Source: Vulcanimicrobiota bacterium (GTDB lineage Bacteria; Vulcanimicrobiota; Vulcanimicrobiia; Vulcanimicrobiales; Vulcanimicrobiaceae). Taken from it: DNA of 10,550 bases. The stretch spans positions 1-10,550 of the forward strand of contig PMUE01000206.1 of NCBI GenBank assembly GCA_003167055.1, given 5' to 3'. Numbering within the stretch: the first letter of the stretch is position 1; each line of letters opens with the position of its first letter. Position numbers and translations under genes: made by a program. A model generated the notes under the pieces. It saw nothing but the letters and a program-made list of their open reading frames with translations, had not been told where the DNA came from and did no database searches. Positions 1-6,467 of this stretch are shown piece by piece.

Positions 1-1143
1 GGCCGCCGCATGATGGGCTTCAACAACATTGAGCTCATCTCCGACCGCCCCATCGAAGTGAACCTGCAGGAGATGAGCGAAGTAAAGCGCCGCTATCCCC
101 AGCACGTGGTGATCGCTTCGCTCATGGTCGAGAGCAAGCGCGACATCTGGCACGACATCGTGCAGCGCGCCGAAAACGCCGGCGCCGACGGACTGGAGCT
201 GAACTTCGGCTGCCCGCACGGCATGAGCGAACGCGGCATGGGATCGGCAGTAGGGCAGGTACCGGAATACTGCGAGCAGATCACGGGATGGGTGAAGGAA
301 AAAGCGCGCACCCCGGTGATCGTAAAGCTTACGCCCAACATCTCCGACATTCGCATGCCGGCGCGAGCCGCAAAGCGGGCGGGGGCGGATGGGCTCTCCG
401 CGATCAATACCATTAATTCCATCACCGGCATAGACCTGGACACATTCCAGCCCAACCCCAACGTCGACGGCAAGAGCTCCCACGGCGGCTACTGCGGCCC
501 CGCCGTCAAGCCCATCGCGCTCAACATGGTGCAGCAGGTGTTGTCTGACCCGGCGGCCGCGCTGCCTCTCTCCGGCATCGGCGGCGTCGGCAGCTGGCGA
601 GACGCGGCGGAATTCATCCTGCTCGGTTGCGGCACGGTGCAGGTATGCACCGCGGCCATGCACTACGGCTTCCGCATTGTCGAAGATATGCAGGACGGCC
701 TGCTGGCCTGGATGGCGGAGAAAGGCTTCGCCACCATCGACGACTTCCGCGGCCGCTCGCTGAACACGGTGACTACCTGGAACCAGCTCAACCTGAATTA
801 CCAGATCGTGGCCCGCATTCACGAGGACCTGTGCATCGGCTGCCAGCTCTGCTACACCGCCTGCTGGGACGGCGCGCATCAATGCATCCACTTGGGCCCC
901 GAACACGGCCCGGTCGATGGTCCGGTGGAGCTGCATGCCAAGCCGGCGGCGATGCCGTTCGTGATGTTCACCCGGATCGCGGTGACGCCGATCCCGGCCT
1001 GGCAGATCGCCGCTTCGCTCGCGATCACCATCGCGGTCGCGATCGGCTTGGCGCTGCTCGCCGGGCGCATCTACCGGGTCGGTCTGCTCCTGTACGGGCG
1101 GCCGCCTTCGCTGCGGCAGATCGTGGCGACGCTGCGCGCGTGA
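1..1143 (+). CDS. preA: PreA-type dihydropyrimidine dehydrogenase subunit (5'-partial) running in frame into an ABC-2 permease C-terminus
   Basis: The frame is open to the window edge, so the N-terminus is missing. The visible start matches roughly residue 74 of E. coli PreA. Numbering from the Met codon at base 10, residues 1-265 are the FMN-binding TIM barrel that reduces uracil/thymine. Seen: NFGCPHGM with the catalytic Cys68 (Cys671 of mammalian DPD), KLTPN with Lys106, AINT with Asn133, and the phosphate-binding SGIGG loop at 188-192. Residues 275-285 are one CxxCxxCxxxC 4Fe-4S motif. PreA normally continues to a second cluster with a CVGCxLC motif; this is absent. From about residue 316 the sequence instead looks like the last 60 residues of an ABC-2/NatB-type permease. 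The product would lack one cluster needed for electron transfer from PreT, so it is unlikely to work as a normal dehydrogenase. An assembly chimera is as likely as a real fusion. The PreA assignment of the first 300 residues is firm. Confidence 0.8.
   Translation, partial: GRRMMGFNNIELISDRPIEVNLQEMSEVKRRYPQHVVIASLMVESKRDIWHDIVQRAENAGADGLELNFGCPHGMSERGMGSAVGQVPEYCEQITGWVKEKARTPVIVKLTPNISDIRMPARAAKRAGADGLSAINTINSITGIDLDTFQPNPNVDGKSSHGGYCGPAVKPIALNMVQQVLSDPAAALPLSGIGGVGSWRDAAEFILLGCGTVQVCTAAMHYGFRIVEDMQDGLLAWMAEKGFATIDDFRGRSLNTVTTWNQLNLNYQIVARIHEDLCIGCQLCYTACWDGAHQCIHLGPEHGPVDGPVELHAKPAAMPFVMFTRIAVTPIPAWQIAASLAITIAVAIGLALLAGRIYRVGLLLYGRPPSLRQIVATLRA
955..1143 (+). other. C-terminal fragment of an ABC-2 type (NatB-like) transporter permease within the chimeric frame
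   Basis: These codons (residues 316-377 of the chimeric frame) read PFVMFTRIAV, then PAWQIAASL, a hydrophobic helix of about 20 residues (334-353), and end with RIYRVGLLLYGRPPSL and a short basic tail. From knowledge of the family, this order (a PFxxMxxRIA loop, PxWQIxxS, one last transmembrane helix, AxxIYRVGxLxYGxxPSLxxI) is the typical end of ABC-2 permeases that work with a NatA-type ATPase. The rest of that permease and its ATPase are not present upstream. The codons PFV (955-963) could belong to either parent, so the switch probably lies there or slightly before, between about 895 and 965. The fragment ends in a GTGA overlap with mutY. This suggests that the native neighbour of mutY in this genome is the permease and not preA. 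Confidence 0.7.
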
Positions 1144-2042
1144 GGGAAACATTACTGGCGTGGTATGCGGAGCATGGGCGACGGGAGCTTCCCTGGCGCC
1201 GCGTGCGCGATCCCTACTTTACGCTGGTCAGCGAGTTCATGCTGCAGCAGACCCAAGTCGATCGCGTTGTGCCGAAGTTCGAAGCGTTTGTCGCGCGCTT
1301 TCCGAACATCGCGGCGCTGGCAAACGCGAGCGTGGGCGACGTTTTGCGCGAGTGGCAAGGCTTGGGCTACAACTCGCGCGCGGTTCGTTTGCACGAAACC
1401 GCGCGCCTGGTCGCCGAGCGTTTCGGCGGGGTGATGCCGTCGGAAACCCACCTGCTGCGCCGGCTCCCGGGGGTCGGGCCGTACACGGCAGCGGCGATCC
1501 GTGCGTTCGGCTTCGATCTCGACGACGCGCCGCTTGACACCAACATTCGCCGAATTGTTCACCGGGTTGCCTTCGGCGTCGAGCATCCCCCGAAGGTCGC
1601 GCCGCGCGAATTGGATGCGCGCGCGCACGATCTCGTTGCGAGCGGATCGTCGCACGATTGGAATTCGGCGATGATGGATCTGGGCGCCACGATCTGCACC
1701 GCACGCGCGCCGAAATGTTTGCTCTGCCCGCTGCGAGAGCATTGCGCCGCCGCTCCCGTTGATGCGGCGACGCTTGAGTCGGCGCGGCGGGAGCATGCCA
1801 AGATTCCGTCACCGCAAAACGCGATTCCGTGGGAAAGCACGACGCGGTTTGCGCGCGGGCGGATCGTCGATCGGCTGCGCGCACTCCCGCCCGGGCGGCG
1901 TATTTCATTGCTCGATCTGCACGGCGACTTGCAGCCGTTGATGCCGGAACGATCGCTGGAGGATGTCGGACGGCTCGTCGCAATACTCGAGCGTGATGGC
2001 TTGGTCGCTCGCGATGGAGAGACGATCGCGCTGCGAGATTGA
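1140..2042 (+). CDS. mutY: A/G-specific adenine glycosylase (MutY), short form without NUDIX-like domain
   Basis: MutY removes adenine mispaired with 8-oxoguanine in base excision repair. I chose the GTG at 1140 because it overlaps the previous stop as GTGA and leaves LPWR at residues 17-20, where the family has it. The frame is open further upstream, but that part is antisense-like noise across the preceding gene. Seen: SEFMLQQTQV with catalytic Glu32; a helix-hairpin-helix LPGVGPYTAAAI (109-120); PLDTNIRR with catalytic Asp133 (101 residues after Glu32, as in E. coli E37/D138); and the iron-sulfur loop Cys186-x6-Cys193-x2-Cys196-x5-Cys202. The protein is 300 residues. The C-terminal NUDIX-like 8-oxoG recognition domain is missing. 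In its place residues 237-300 look like a small winged-helix tail (RIVDRLRALPPG, then SLEDVGRLVAILERDGLV). Tails like this occur in short actinobacterial-type MutY proteins. No Shine-Dalgarno is visible, so translation is probably coupled to the upstream frame. Confidence 0.93.
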   Translation: MRETLLAWYAEHGRRELPWRRVRDPYFTLVSEFMLQQTQVDRVVPKFEAFVARFPNIAALANASVGDVLREWQGLGYNSRAVRLHETARLVAERFGGVMPSETHLLRRLPGVGPYTAAAIRAFGFDLDDAPLDTNIRRIVHRVAFGVEHPPKVAPRELDARAHDLVASGSSHDWNSAMMDLGATICTARAPKCLLCPLREHCAAAPVDAATLESARREHAKIPSPQNAIPWESTTRFARGRIVDRLRALPPGRRISLLDLHGDLQPLMPERSLEDVGRLVAILERDGLVARDGETIALRD

Positions 2043-2046
2043 GGAG
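2041..2046 (+). promoter_or_regulatory. Shine-Dalgarno GAGGAG for the first S9 peptidase
   Basis: GAGGAG lies 6 bases before the ATG at 2053 and overlaps the mutY stop codon (TGA at 2040-2042). This selects ATG 2053 over the in-frame GTG at 2050 and the far upstream ATG at 1963, which lies inside mutY. The layout favours re-initiation by ribosomes finishing mutY. Confidence 0.75.
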
Positions 2047-2052
2047 AACGTG

Positions 2053-4035
2053 ATGCGGTTTCTCTGTGCTTTGATGTTGTTTGCAGCGTTAGTTGGGGCC
2101 GCGCTGCCGGCGCGCGCCTTCGACTTTGGCGACGCTCGGCGCATCGTGACGGTTGGTGAGCCGCAAATCGCGCCCGACGGCACGCAGGTGGTGTTCGTTC
2201 GCGGCAAGGCTGATTTCAAGAACGATCGCAACGATCGTCAGCTCGTGCTCATCGACGTCCGGACGCGTGTGGCGCGTCAGCTCACCTGGGACCGCAAGGG
2301 CGTTTCCTCTCCGCGCTGGTCGCCGGACGGACGCTCGATCGCCTTTAGCGCACTCGACAACGACGAGAAGAGCCCGCAGGACCAGATCTTTATCCTTCGC
2401 CTGGACGGTGGCGACGCGCAGCAGATCACGCACGCCAAGAACGGCGTCAACAGCTACGACTGGAGTCCGGACGGCCGCCGCTTTGCCTACACGATGCAAG
2501 ACGACGATCCCAATGCAGCAAAGGCCGACAAACATCTCGACGCGTTTCAAGTCCAAGACAACGACTATTTGCATCGAGACGCGACGCCGCCGGTGCACGT
2601 GTGGGTCTGCAACGTCGACGGCTCGCATCCGCGGCGCTTGACAAGCGGCGCGTGGAGCGCCGCCCTGGCTGGGCCGGACGGCGGCGGCGACCTGTCATGG
2701 TCGCCCGACTCTACGACGATCGCGTTCGAGCACTTTCCGACGCCGTTCGTCGGCGACTCACTCGTGTCGTACATCGCACTGGTGAATGCCGATAACGGCC
2801 GCGTGCGCCGTCTCGTTCACGGAGAAGCGATGCAAGATGGTCCGCAGTTCGCGCCTCGCCGGACCCTTGTTGCGTATGGACGGAACACGCGTGGCGACTA
2901 CACGCAAGGTCGCGACGTCTACGTTACCGACACGTCGGGGACGCGCGTTGCCGACCTTCGTTCGCAACTCGACCGCAACTCCAACGATACTGCTTGGAAC
3001 GGCAGCGGCGACGCGCTGTGGGTCGCGACGCCGGATGCAACGCGGGTCTCGCTGTGGTACTGGCCCCTGCGCGGCAACATTCGGCGCGTCGACTTGGGAA
3101 GCGCCCAGCCATCGGTTTTAGGCAACAGCGCGAAAAACGGCGCGTTCGTATTTGCCGCGTCGTCAGCCACCCACCCCAGTGAGATCTATCTGCTGTCATC
3201 ACCGAGCGCGAAGCCGACCGTGCTGACCCACGAGAACGATTTCGTCGCCAAGACCGGCCTTGCACGCGAGGTCGCCGTCAGTTGGCGTTCGACCAAAGGC
3301 AATTTTGCCGAGGACGGCGTGCTAGTCTATCCGCTGCACTATCGCGGCGGCAAGGCGCCGCTGGTGCTCTTGATTCACGGCGGTCCGCAAGGCGCATCGA
3401 CGTTGGGGTGGGGGAGCCAGCCGCAGATATTTGCCGCGCACGGATTCTTCGTCTTCGAGCCCAACTACCGCGGCAGCACCAACCTTGGCGATGCCTATCA
3501 ACACGCGATTACCGACGACGCCGGCGACGGCCCGGGGAAAGACGTCATGGCCGGACTTGCAACGGTCGAGCGCGAGTATCCGATCGACACGTCGCGCATC
3601 GGCGTGTCGGGCTGGTCGTACGGCGGCTACATGACATCGTGGTTGATCGGCCACTACCATGTTTGGAAGGCGGCGGTCAGCGGCGCGTCGCTCGACGATT
3701 GGCTCGACGATTACAACATTGCGTTTTACTACGATACCGACGTGCCGTTCTTCCGTGGCAAGCCGTGGAACCCGTCCAATACTCCCGAGTGGCGCGAGCA
3801 ATCACCGATCGCGGACGCGCCGCAGGCAACGACGCCGACACTGATCATGGGCGACATCGGTGACAACAACGTCACCATCACGAATTCGTTCAAGTTGTAC
3901 CACGCGCTCAAAGACAACGGCACAACGGTGAAGTTCATCGCATACCCGGTCGCGGGGCACTTCCCGTCGGACCCAGTGCGCTCGGAAGACGTGCAGAAGA
4001 ATTGGCTCAACTGGCTCGAGCAGTACTTGAAGTAG
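2053..4035 (+). CDS. Secreted S9-family prolyl-oligopeptidase-like serine peptidase, copy 1
   Basis: This is a 660-residue S9-type (acylaminoacyl-peptidase/DPP-like) exported peptidase. Residues 1-22 form a signal peptide (MRFLCALMLF, a hydrophobic core, then ARA before FDFG). Residues about 24-390 form a beta-propeller with TolB/WD40-like repeats, recognised by RWSPDGRSIAF, DWSPDGRRFAY and SWSPDSTTIAF. Residues about 400-660 form the alpha/beta hydrolase: oxyanion HGGP at 442-445, nucleophile Ser522 in GWSYGGYM, probable Asp604 in GDIGDNN and His636 in AGHFPSDP. The propeller of this family usually limits access to small peptides. The Asp loop reads DNNVTITNS where the family and the neighbouring copy have DQRVPITQS, so the usual Arg, Pro and Gln are lost and specificity may differ. 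The gene starts 10 bases after mutY and ends 11 bases before the chosen start of copy 2, so the three are probably co-transcribed. The role is likely peptide scavenging; the substrate is unknown. Confidence 0.93.
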   Translation: MRFLCALMLFAALVGAALPARAFDFGDARRIVTVGEPQIAPDGTQVVFVRGKADFKNDRNDRQLVLIDVRTRVARQLTWDRKGVSSPRWSPDGRSIAFSALDNDEKSPQDQIFILRLDGGDAQQITHAKNGVNSYDWSPDGRRFAYTMQDDDPNAAKADKHLDAFQVQDNDYLHRDATPPVHVWVCNVDGSHPRRLTSGAWSAALAGPDGGGDLSWSPDSTTIAFEHFPTPFVGDSLVSYIALVNADNGRVRRLVHGEAMQDGPQFAPRRTLVAYGRNTRGDYTQGRDVYVTDTSGTRVADLRSQLDRNSNDTAWNGSGDALWVATPDATRVSLWYWPLRGNIRRVDLGSAQPSVLGNSAKNGAFVFAASSATHPSEIYLLSSPSAKPTVLTHENDFVAKTGLAREVAVSWRSTKGNFAEDGVLVYPLHYRGGKAPLVLLIHGGPQGASTLGWGSQPQIFAAHGFFVFEPNYRGSTNLGDAYQHAITDDAGDGPGKDVMAGLATVEREYPIDTSRIGVSGWSYGGYMTSWLIGHYHVWKAAVSGASLDDWLDDYNIAFYYDTDVPFFRGKPWNPSNTPEWREQSPIADAPQATTPTLIMGDIGDNNVTITNSFKLYHALKDNGTTVKFIAYPVAGHFPSDPVRSEDVQKNWLNWLEQYLK

Positions 4036-4040
4036 AGGAA
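4035..4040 (+). promoter_or_regulatory. Shine-Dalgarno GAGGAA for the second S9 peptidase
   Basis: GAGGAA begins on the last base of the copy-1 stop codon (TAG, 4033-4035). It directly abuts the ATG at 4041 but is 6 bases from the ATG at 4047. The spacing therefore favours 4047, which gives an N-terminus MKRLTAS, although 4041 (MKMKRLTAS) cannot be excluded. Confidence 0.65.
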
Positions 4041-4046
4041 ATGAAG

Positions 4047-6062
4047 ATGAAACGGCTCACGGCTTCGTTACTGCTCGCCGCGTGCATCGCGGCGGCTCCC
4101 GCATCGGCTCCACGCACCTTCGCGCTCGACGATATTCCGAAGATTGCGGCGGTTTCGAACGTTGCGATCTCGCCGGACGGCAAACAAATTGCCTTCGTAC
4201 TTTCACGCCAGAACCTTAAGACAGACAAGAACGACGCGACGCTCGAACTCTACGACGTCGCGACGAACATGACGCGACCGCTCACCTTTGAACGCAAGGG
4301 GTTGGCTTCGCCCGCATGGTCGCCGGACGGCACAAAGCTCGCGTTTCTCGCGATCTACGGAACCGGTGACGACGCGAATCAACAGGTGTGGATCATGGAT
4401 CTACGCGGCGGCGATGCCGTTGCGGTGACCAACGCTCCAGAAGGCGTCGAGGAATTTTCTTGGCGTCCCGACGGCGGTGCGATCGCATTCGTTGCGCCCG
4501 ACGAGCCGGCCAACAAGAAGCAGGCGGAGAAGCATCTCGACAGCTTCGTGGTCGGCGATCAGGCCTACGACGATCGCTCGGCTCCGACGAGCAACCACAT
4601 TTGGCTGCTTACGCTCAACGCCGACGCAACGACGACCTCGAAGCGCCTGACCAGCGGGAGCTGGAGTTTGCCCTCCGCGCAGCCCCCGAGTTCACCAGGG
4701 CCGCCGATCTCGTGGTCGGCCGACGGGAAATCGATTGTCTTCACCAAGATGCCGAACGCGTATGACGCCGATTCGGAAAGCGCGATCGTTTGTGCGCTGG
4801 ACGTCGCGAGCGGCAAAATCACCGCGCTGACTTCCCACGGTAAATACGAGGGCTTCGGCGAGTACTCGCCCGATGGCACACACATTGCATATTGGTTCCC
4901 ACAAAATGGTGACGAAGCTGCCGTCACCGAGATCTACGTTGCGCCGGCGAGCGGCGGCGACGGCGCCGACGTGACGTCCGACGTGATCGATACCAACGTG
5001 CAGCGCTTCATTTGGATGCCTGACTCCAAGAGTCTCTTGATCTCGGGACATAAGGGCACCGACGCAGCGCTCTGGATCAAACCACTCGACGGCAAAGCGG
5101 TACGCCTCGATCTGCACGGTGCGCAGCCGTCACAAGGCTTTTGGCTTGACGCGTCGGTTGCCAAAAGCGGCGCGATTGCCTTTGCGGGAAGCGAGCCCAA
5201 TCACCCGAGCGAACTCTACTACATGAGTTCGCCGAACGCGGCGCCGCAACGCGCGACCGGCTTCAACGACGCGATTGCCGCGCTCAACCTCGGTGCAGTG
5301 CACGCGATCGACTGGCAGAACGAGGACTATGCAGAGGACGGCGTCGTCACCTTGCCGCCGAACTACGACGCGACGAAATCGTATCCGCTGGTATTGGTGA
5401 TCCATGGTGGCCCGAACTCGGCGTCGATCACGTCGTTCAACGGCCTCAACCAAGTATTTGCTGCCCACGGCTACATCGTGTTCAATCCGAACTATCGCGG
5501 CAGCGACAACTTGGGCGCGAAGTATTGGTATGGCATTGTCAACGATTCGGGCGCGGGGCCCGGTCGCGACGTCATGGCGGGGATCGCCGCAGTCGAACGC
5601 TCATACAAGATCGACCAATCGCGCATCGCCGTATCGGGTTGGTCCTATGGCGGTTACATGACGTCGTGGATGATCGGCCACTACCACATTTGGAAGGCGG
5701 CTGTCTCCGGCGCCGCCGTCAACGACTTGATCGACGAGTACGCTCTCGCCGACAACGGCGTCGGCTGGCGCTTCGATATGAACGGCTCACCGTACGTCAA
5801 AGGCCTGTCGAAGAACTATATCGCGCAATCGCCGATCAGCGCCGCGTGGCAGGTAACGACGCCGACGCTGATCTTGAGTGACGTCGGCGATCAGCGCGTT
5901 CCCATCACGCAGTCGTACAAGTTCTATCACGCGCTCAAAGATCGCGGGACGACGGTGCAGTTCTGGGCGTATCCGGTCTCAGGCCACTTTCCGGGCGATC
6001 CGGTCCGTTCGCTCGACGTCTACCGCCGTTGGTCCGGCTGGATCGAGGGATATCTCAAGTAG
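4047..6062 (+). CDS. Secreted S9-family prolyl-oligopeptidase-like serine peptidase, copy 2
   Basis: This is a 671-residue paralogue of the preceding gene with the same architecture. It has an export signal (MKRLTASLLLAACIAAAPASA), a beta-propeller with AWSPDGTKLAF, SWRPDGGAIAF and SWSADGKSIVF repeats, and a C-terminal alpha/beta hydrolase. The oxyanion HGGP is at 453-456, nucleophile Ser533 in GWSYGGYM, Asp615 in GDQRVPITQS and His647 in SGHFPGDP. The triad and its surroundings are fully canonical, unlike the altered Asp loop of copy 1. Around the nucleophile the two copies agree at 26 of 30 positions counted by eye, while the propellers are more diverged. The signal contains LAAC at residues 10-13, which fits a lipobox, so this copy may be a lipoprotein anchored at the membrane; the hydrophobic core before it is short, so ordinary signal peptidase I cleavage near ASA is also possible. 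The gene ends tail to tail with the minus-strand tautomerase, 4 bases away. Confidence 0.93.
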   Translation: MKRLTASLLLAACIAAAPASAPRTFALDDIPKIAAVSNVAISPDGKQIAFVLSRQNLKTDKNDATLELYDVATNMTRPLTFERKGLASPAWSPDGTKLAFLAIYGTGDDANQQVWIMDLRGGDAVAVTNAPEGVEEFSWRPDGGAIAFVAPDEPANKKQAEKHLDSFVVGDQAYDDRSAPTSNHIWLLTLNADATTTSKRLTSGSWSLPSAQPPSSPGPPISWSADGKSIVFTKMPNAYDADSESAIVCALDVASGKITALTSHGKYEGFGEYSPDGTHIAYWFPQNGDEAAVTEIYVAPASGGDGADVTSDVIDTNVQRFIWMPDSKSLLISGHKGTDAALWIKPLDGKAVRLDLHGAQPSQGFWLDASVAKSGAIAFAGSEPNHPSELYYMSSPNAAPQRATGFNDAIAALNLGAVHAIDWQNEDYAEDGVVTLPPNYDATKSYPLVLVIHGGPNSASITSFNGLNQVFAAHGYIVFNPNYRGSDNLGAKYWYGIVNDSGAGPGRDVMAGIAAVERSYKIDQSRIAVSGWSYGGYMTSWMIGHYHIWKAAVSGAAVNDLIDEYALADNGVGWRFDMNGSPYVKGLSKNYIAQSPISAAWQVTTPTLILSDVGDQRVPITQSYKFYHALKDRGTTVQFWAYPVSGHFPGDPVRSLDVYRRWSGWIEGYLK

Positions 6063-6066
6063 CGCG

Positions 6067-6456
6067 TTACGTGGGCGGCGCGTACTGCGCCTCGCCGTTG
6101 CCGTAGGACCAGTTCTCTTTCTTCACCTCGACGAGATTGATCATGAGATCTTCGCGCCGTAGGTTGAGGCGTGCATGGAGTCCATCGGCGATGGCTTTGT
6201 AGAAGGCACGCTTCATCTCGACGGTGCGACCTTCGTTAAGCGTCACTTGAATGAAGATGCACTCAGCGGTCTTAGCGATGCCGAGATAGTTCGGATCGTA
6301 GACAAATCCGTCCGGCGCGTGTTCGGTGATGACCGCAAAACGATCGTCTTTGGGCGCGCCCAGCACATTGACCAGCGCGTCGTAGACGACGTCACCGATC
6401 GTGGTGTGGTAGGCGGCGTTCTTTCCGTGTCTGAGATCGATGCGAACCAGCGGCAT
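6067..6456 (-). CDS. Tautomerase family protein (Tautomerase_2 type)
   Basis: This 129-residue protein belongs to the 4-oxalocrotonate tautomerase/MIF superfamily. After removal of the initiator Met, Pro-1 (MPLVRIDLRHGK) acts as the catalytic base in this superfamily. The sequence is full length for the roughly 130-residue bacterial subfamily. Family marks visible are DDRFAVITEH (38-47), FVYDPNYLGI, FIQVTLNEGRTVEMKR and, near the end, INLVEVKKENWSYGNG. These proteins are small oligomeric cytosolic enzymes that move double bonds or protons on keto/enol substrates; the real substrate of this subfamily is mostly unknown. It is the last gene of the minus-strand operon, starting 9 bases after the stop of the flavoprotein gene, so it may act on the same compound. 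The start is fixed by the conserved Met-Pro and a well-placed GAGG. Confidence 0.92.
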   Translation of the reverse strand: MPLVRIDLRHGKNAAYHTTIGDVVYDALVNVLGAPKDDRFAVITEHAPDGFVYDPNYLGIAKTAECIFIQVTLNEGRTVEMKRAFYKAIADGLHARLNLRREDLMINLVEVKKENWSYGNGEAQYAPPT

Positions 6457-6463
6457 AGACAGA

Positions 6464-6467
6464 CCTC
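6464..6467 (-). promoter_or_regulatory. Shine-Dalgarno GAGG for the tautomerase
   Basis: On the minus strand GAGG lies 7 bases before the tautomerase ATG (6456-6454) and overlaps the last bases of the upstream flavoprotein gene, whose TGA is at 6468-6466. This ties translation of the two genes together and supports a shared transcript. Confidence 0.65.

Noticed and set aside
627..1139. In-frame extension of mutY upstream of 1140
   Set aside because: The translated extension is His/Arg/Pro-rich shadow sequence of the PreA/permease frame. The MutY LPWR motif sits at the expected distance from the GTG at 1140.
1237..1983. Long minus-strand open frame opposite mutY
   Set aside because: It is the antisense of a gene with all MutY catalytic residues, and its composition (Arg/Ala/Ser) is typical of shadow frames.
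6076..6090. Small hairpin GGCGC-GTACT-GCGCC near the convergent stops of the second peptidase and the tautomerase
   Set aside because: The stem is only 5 base pairs, no T-run follows on either strand, and it lies inside the tautomerase coding region, so I do not call a terminator.
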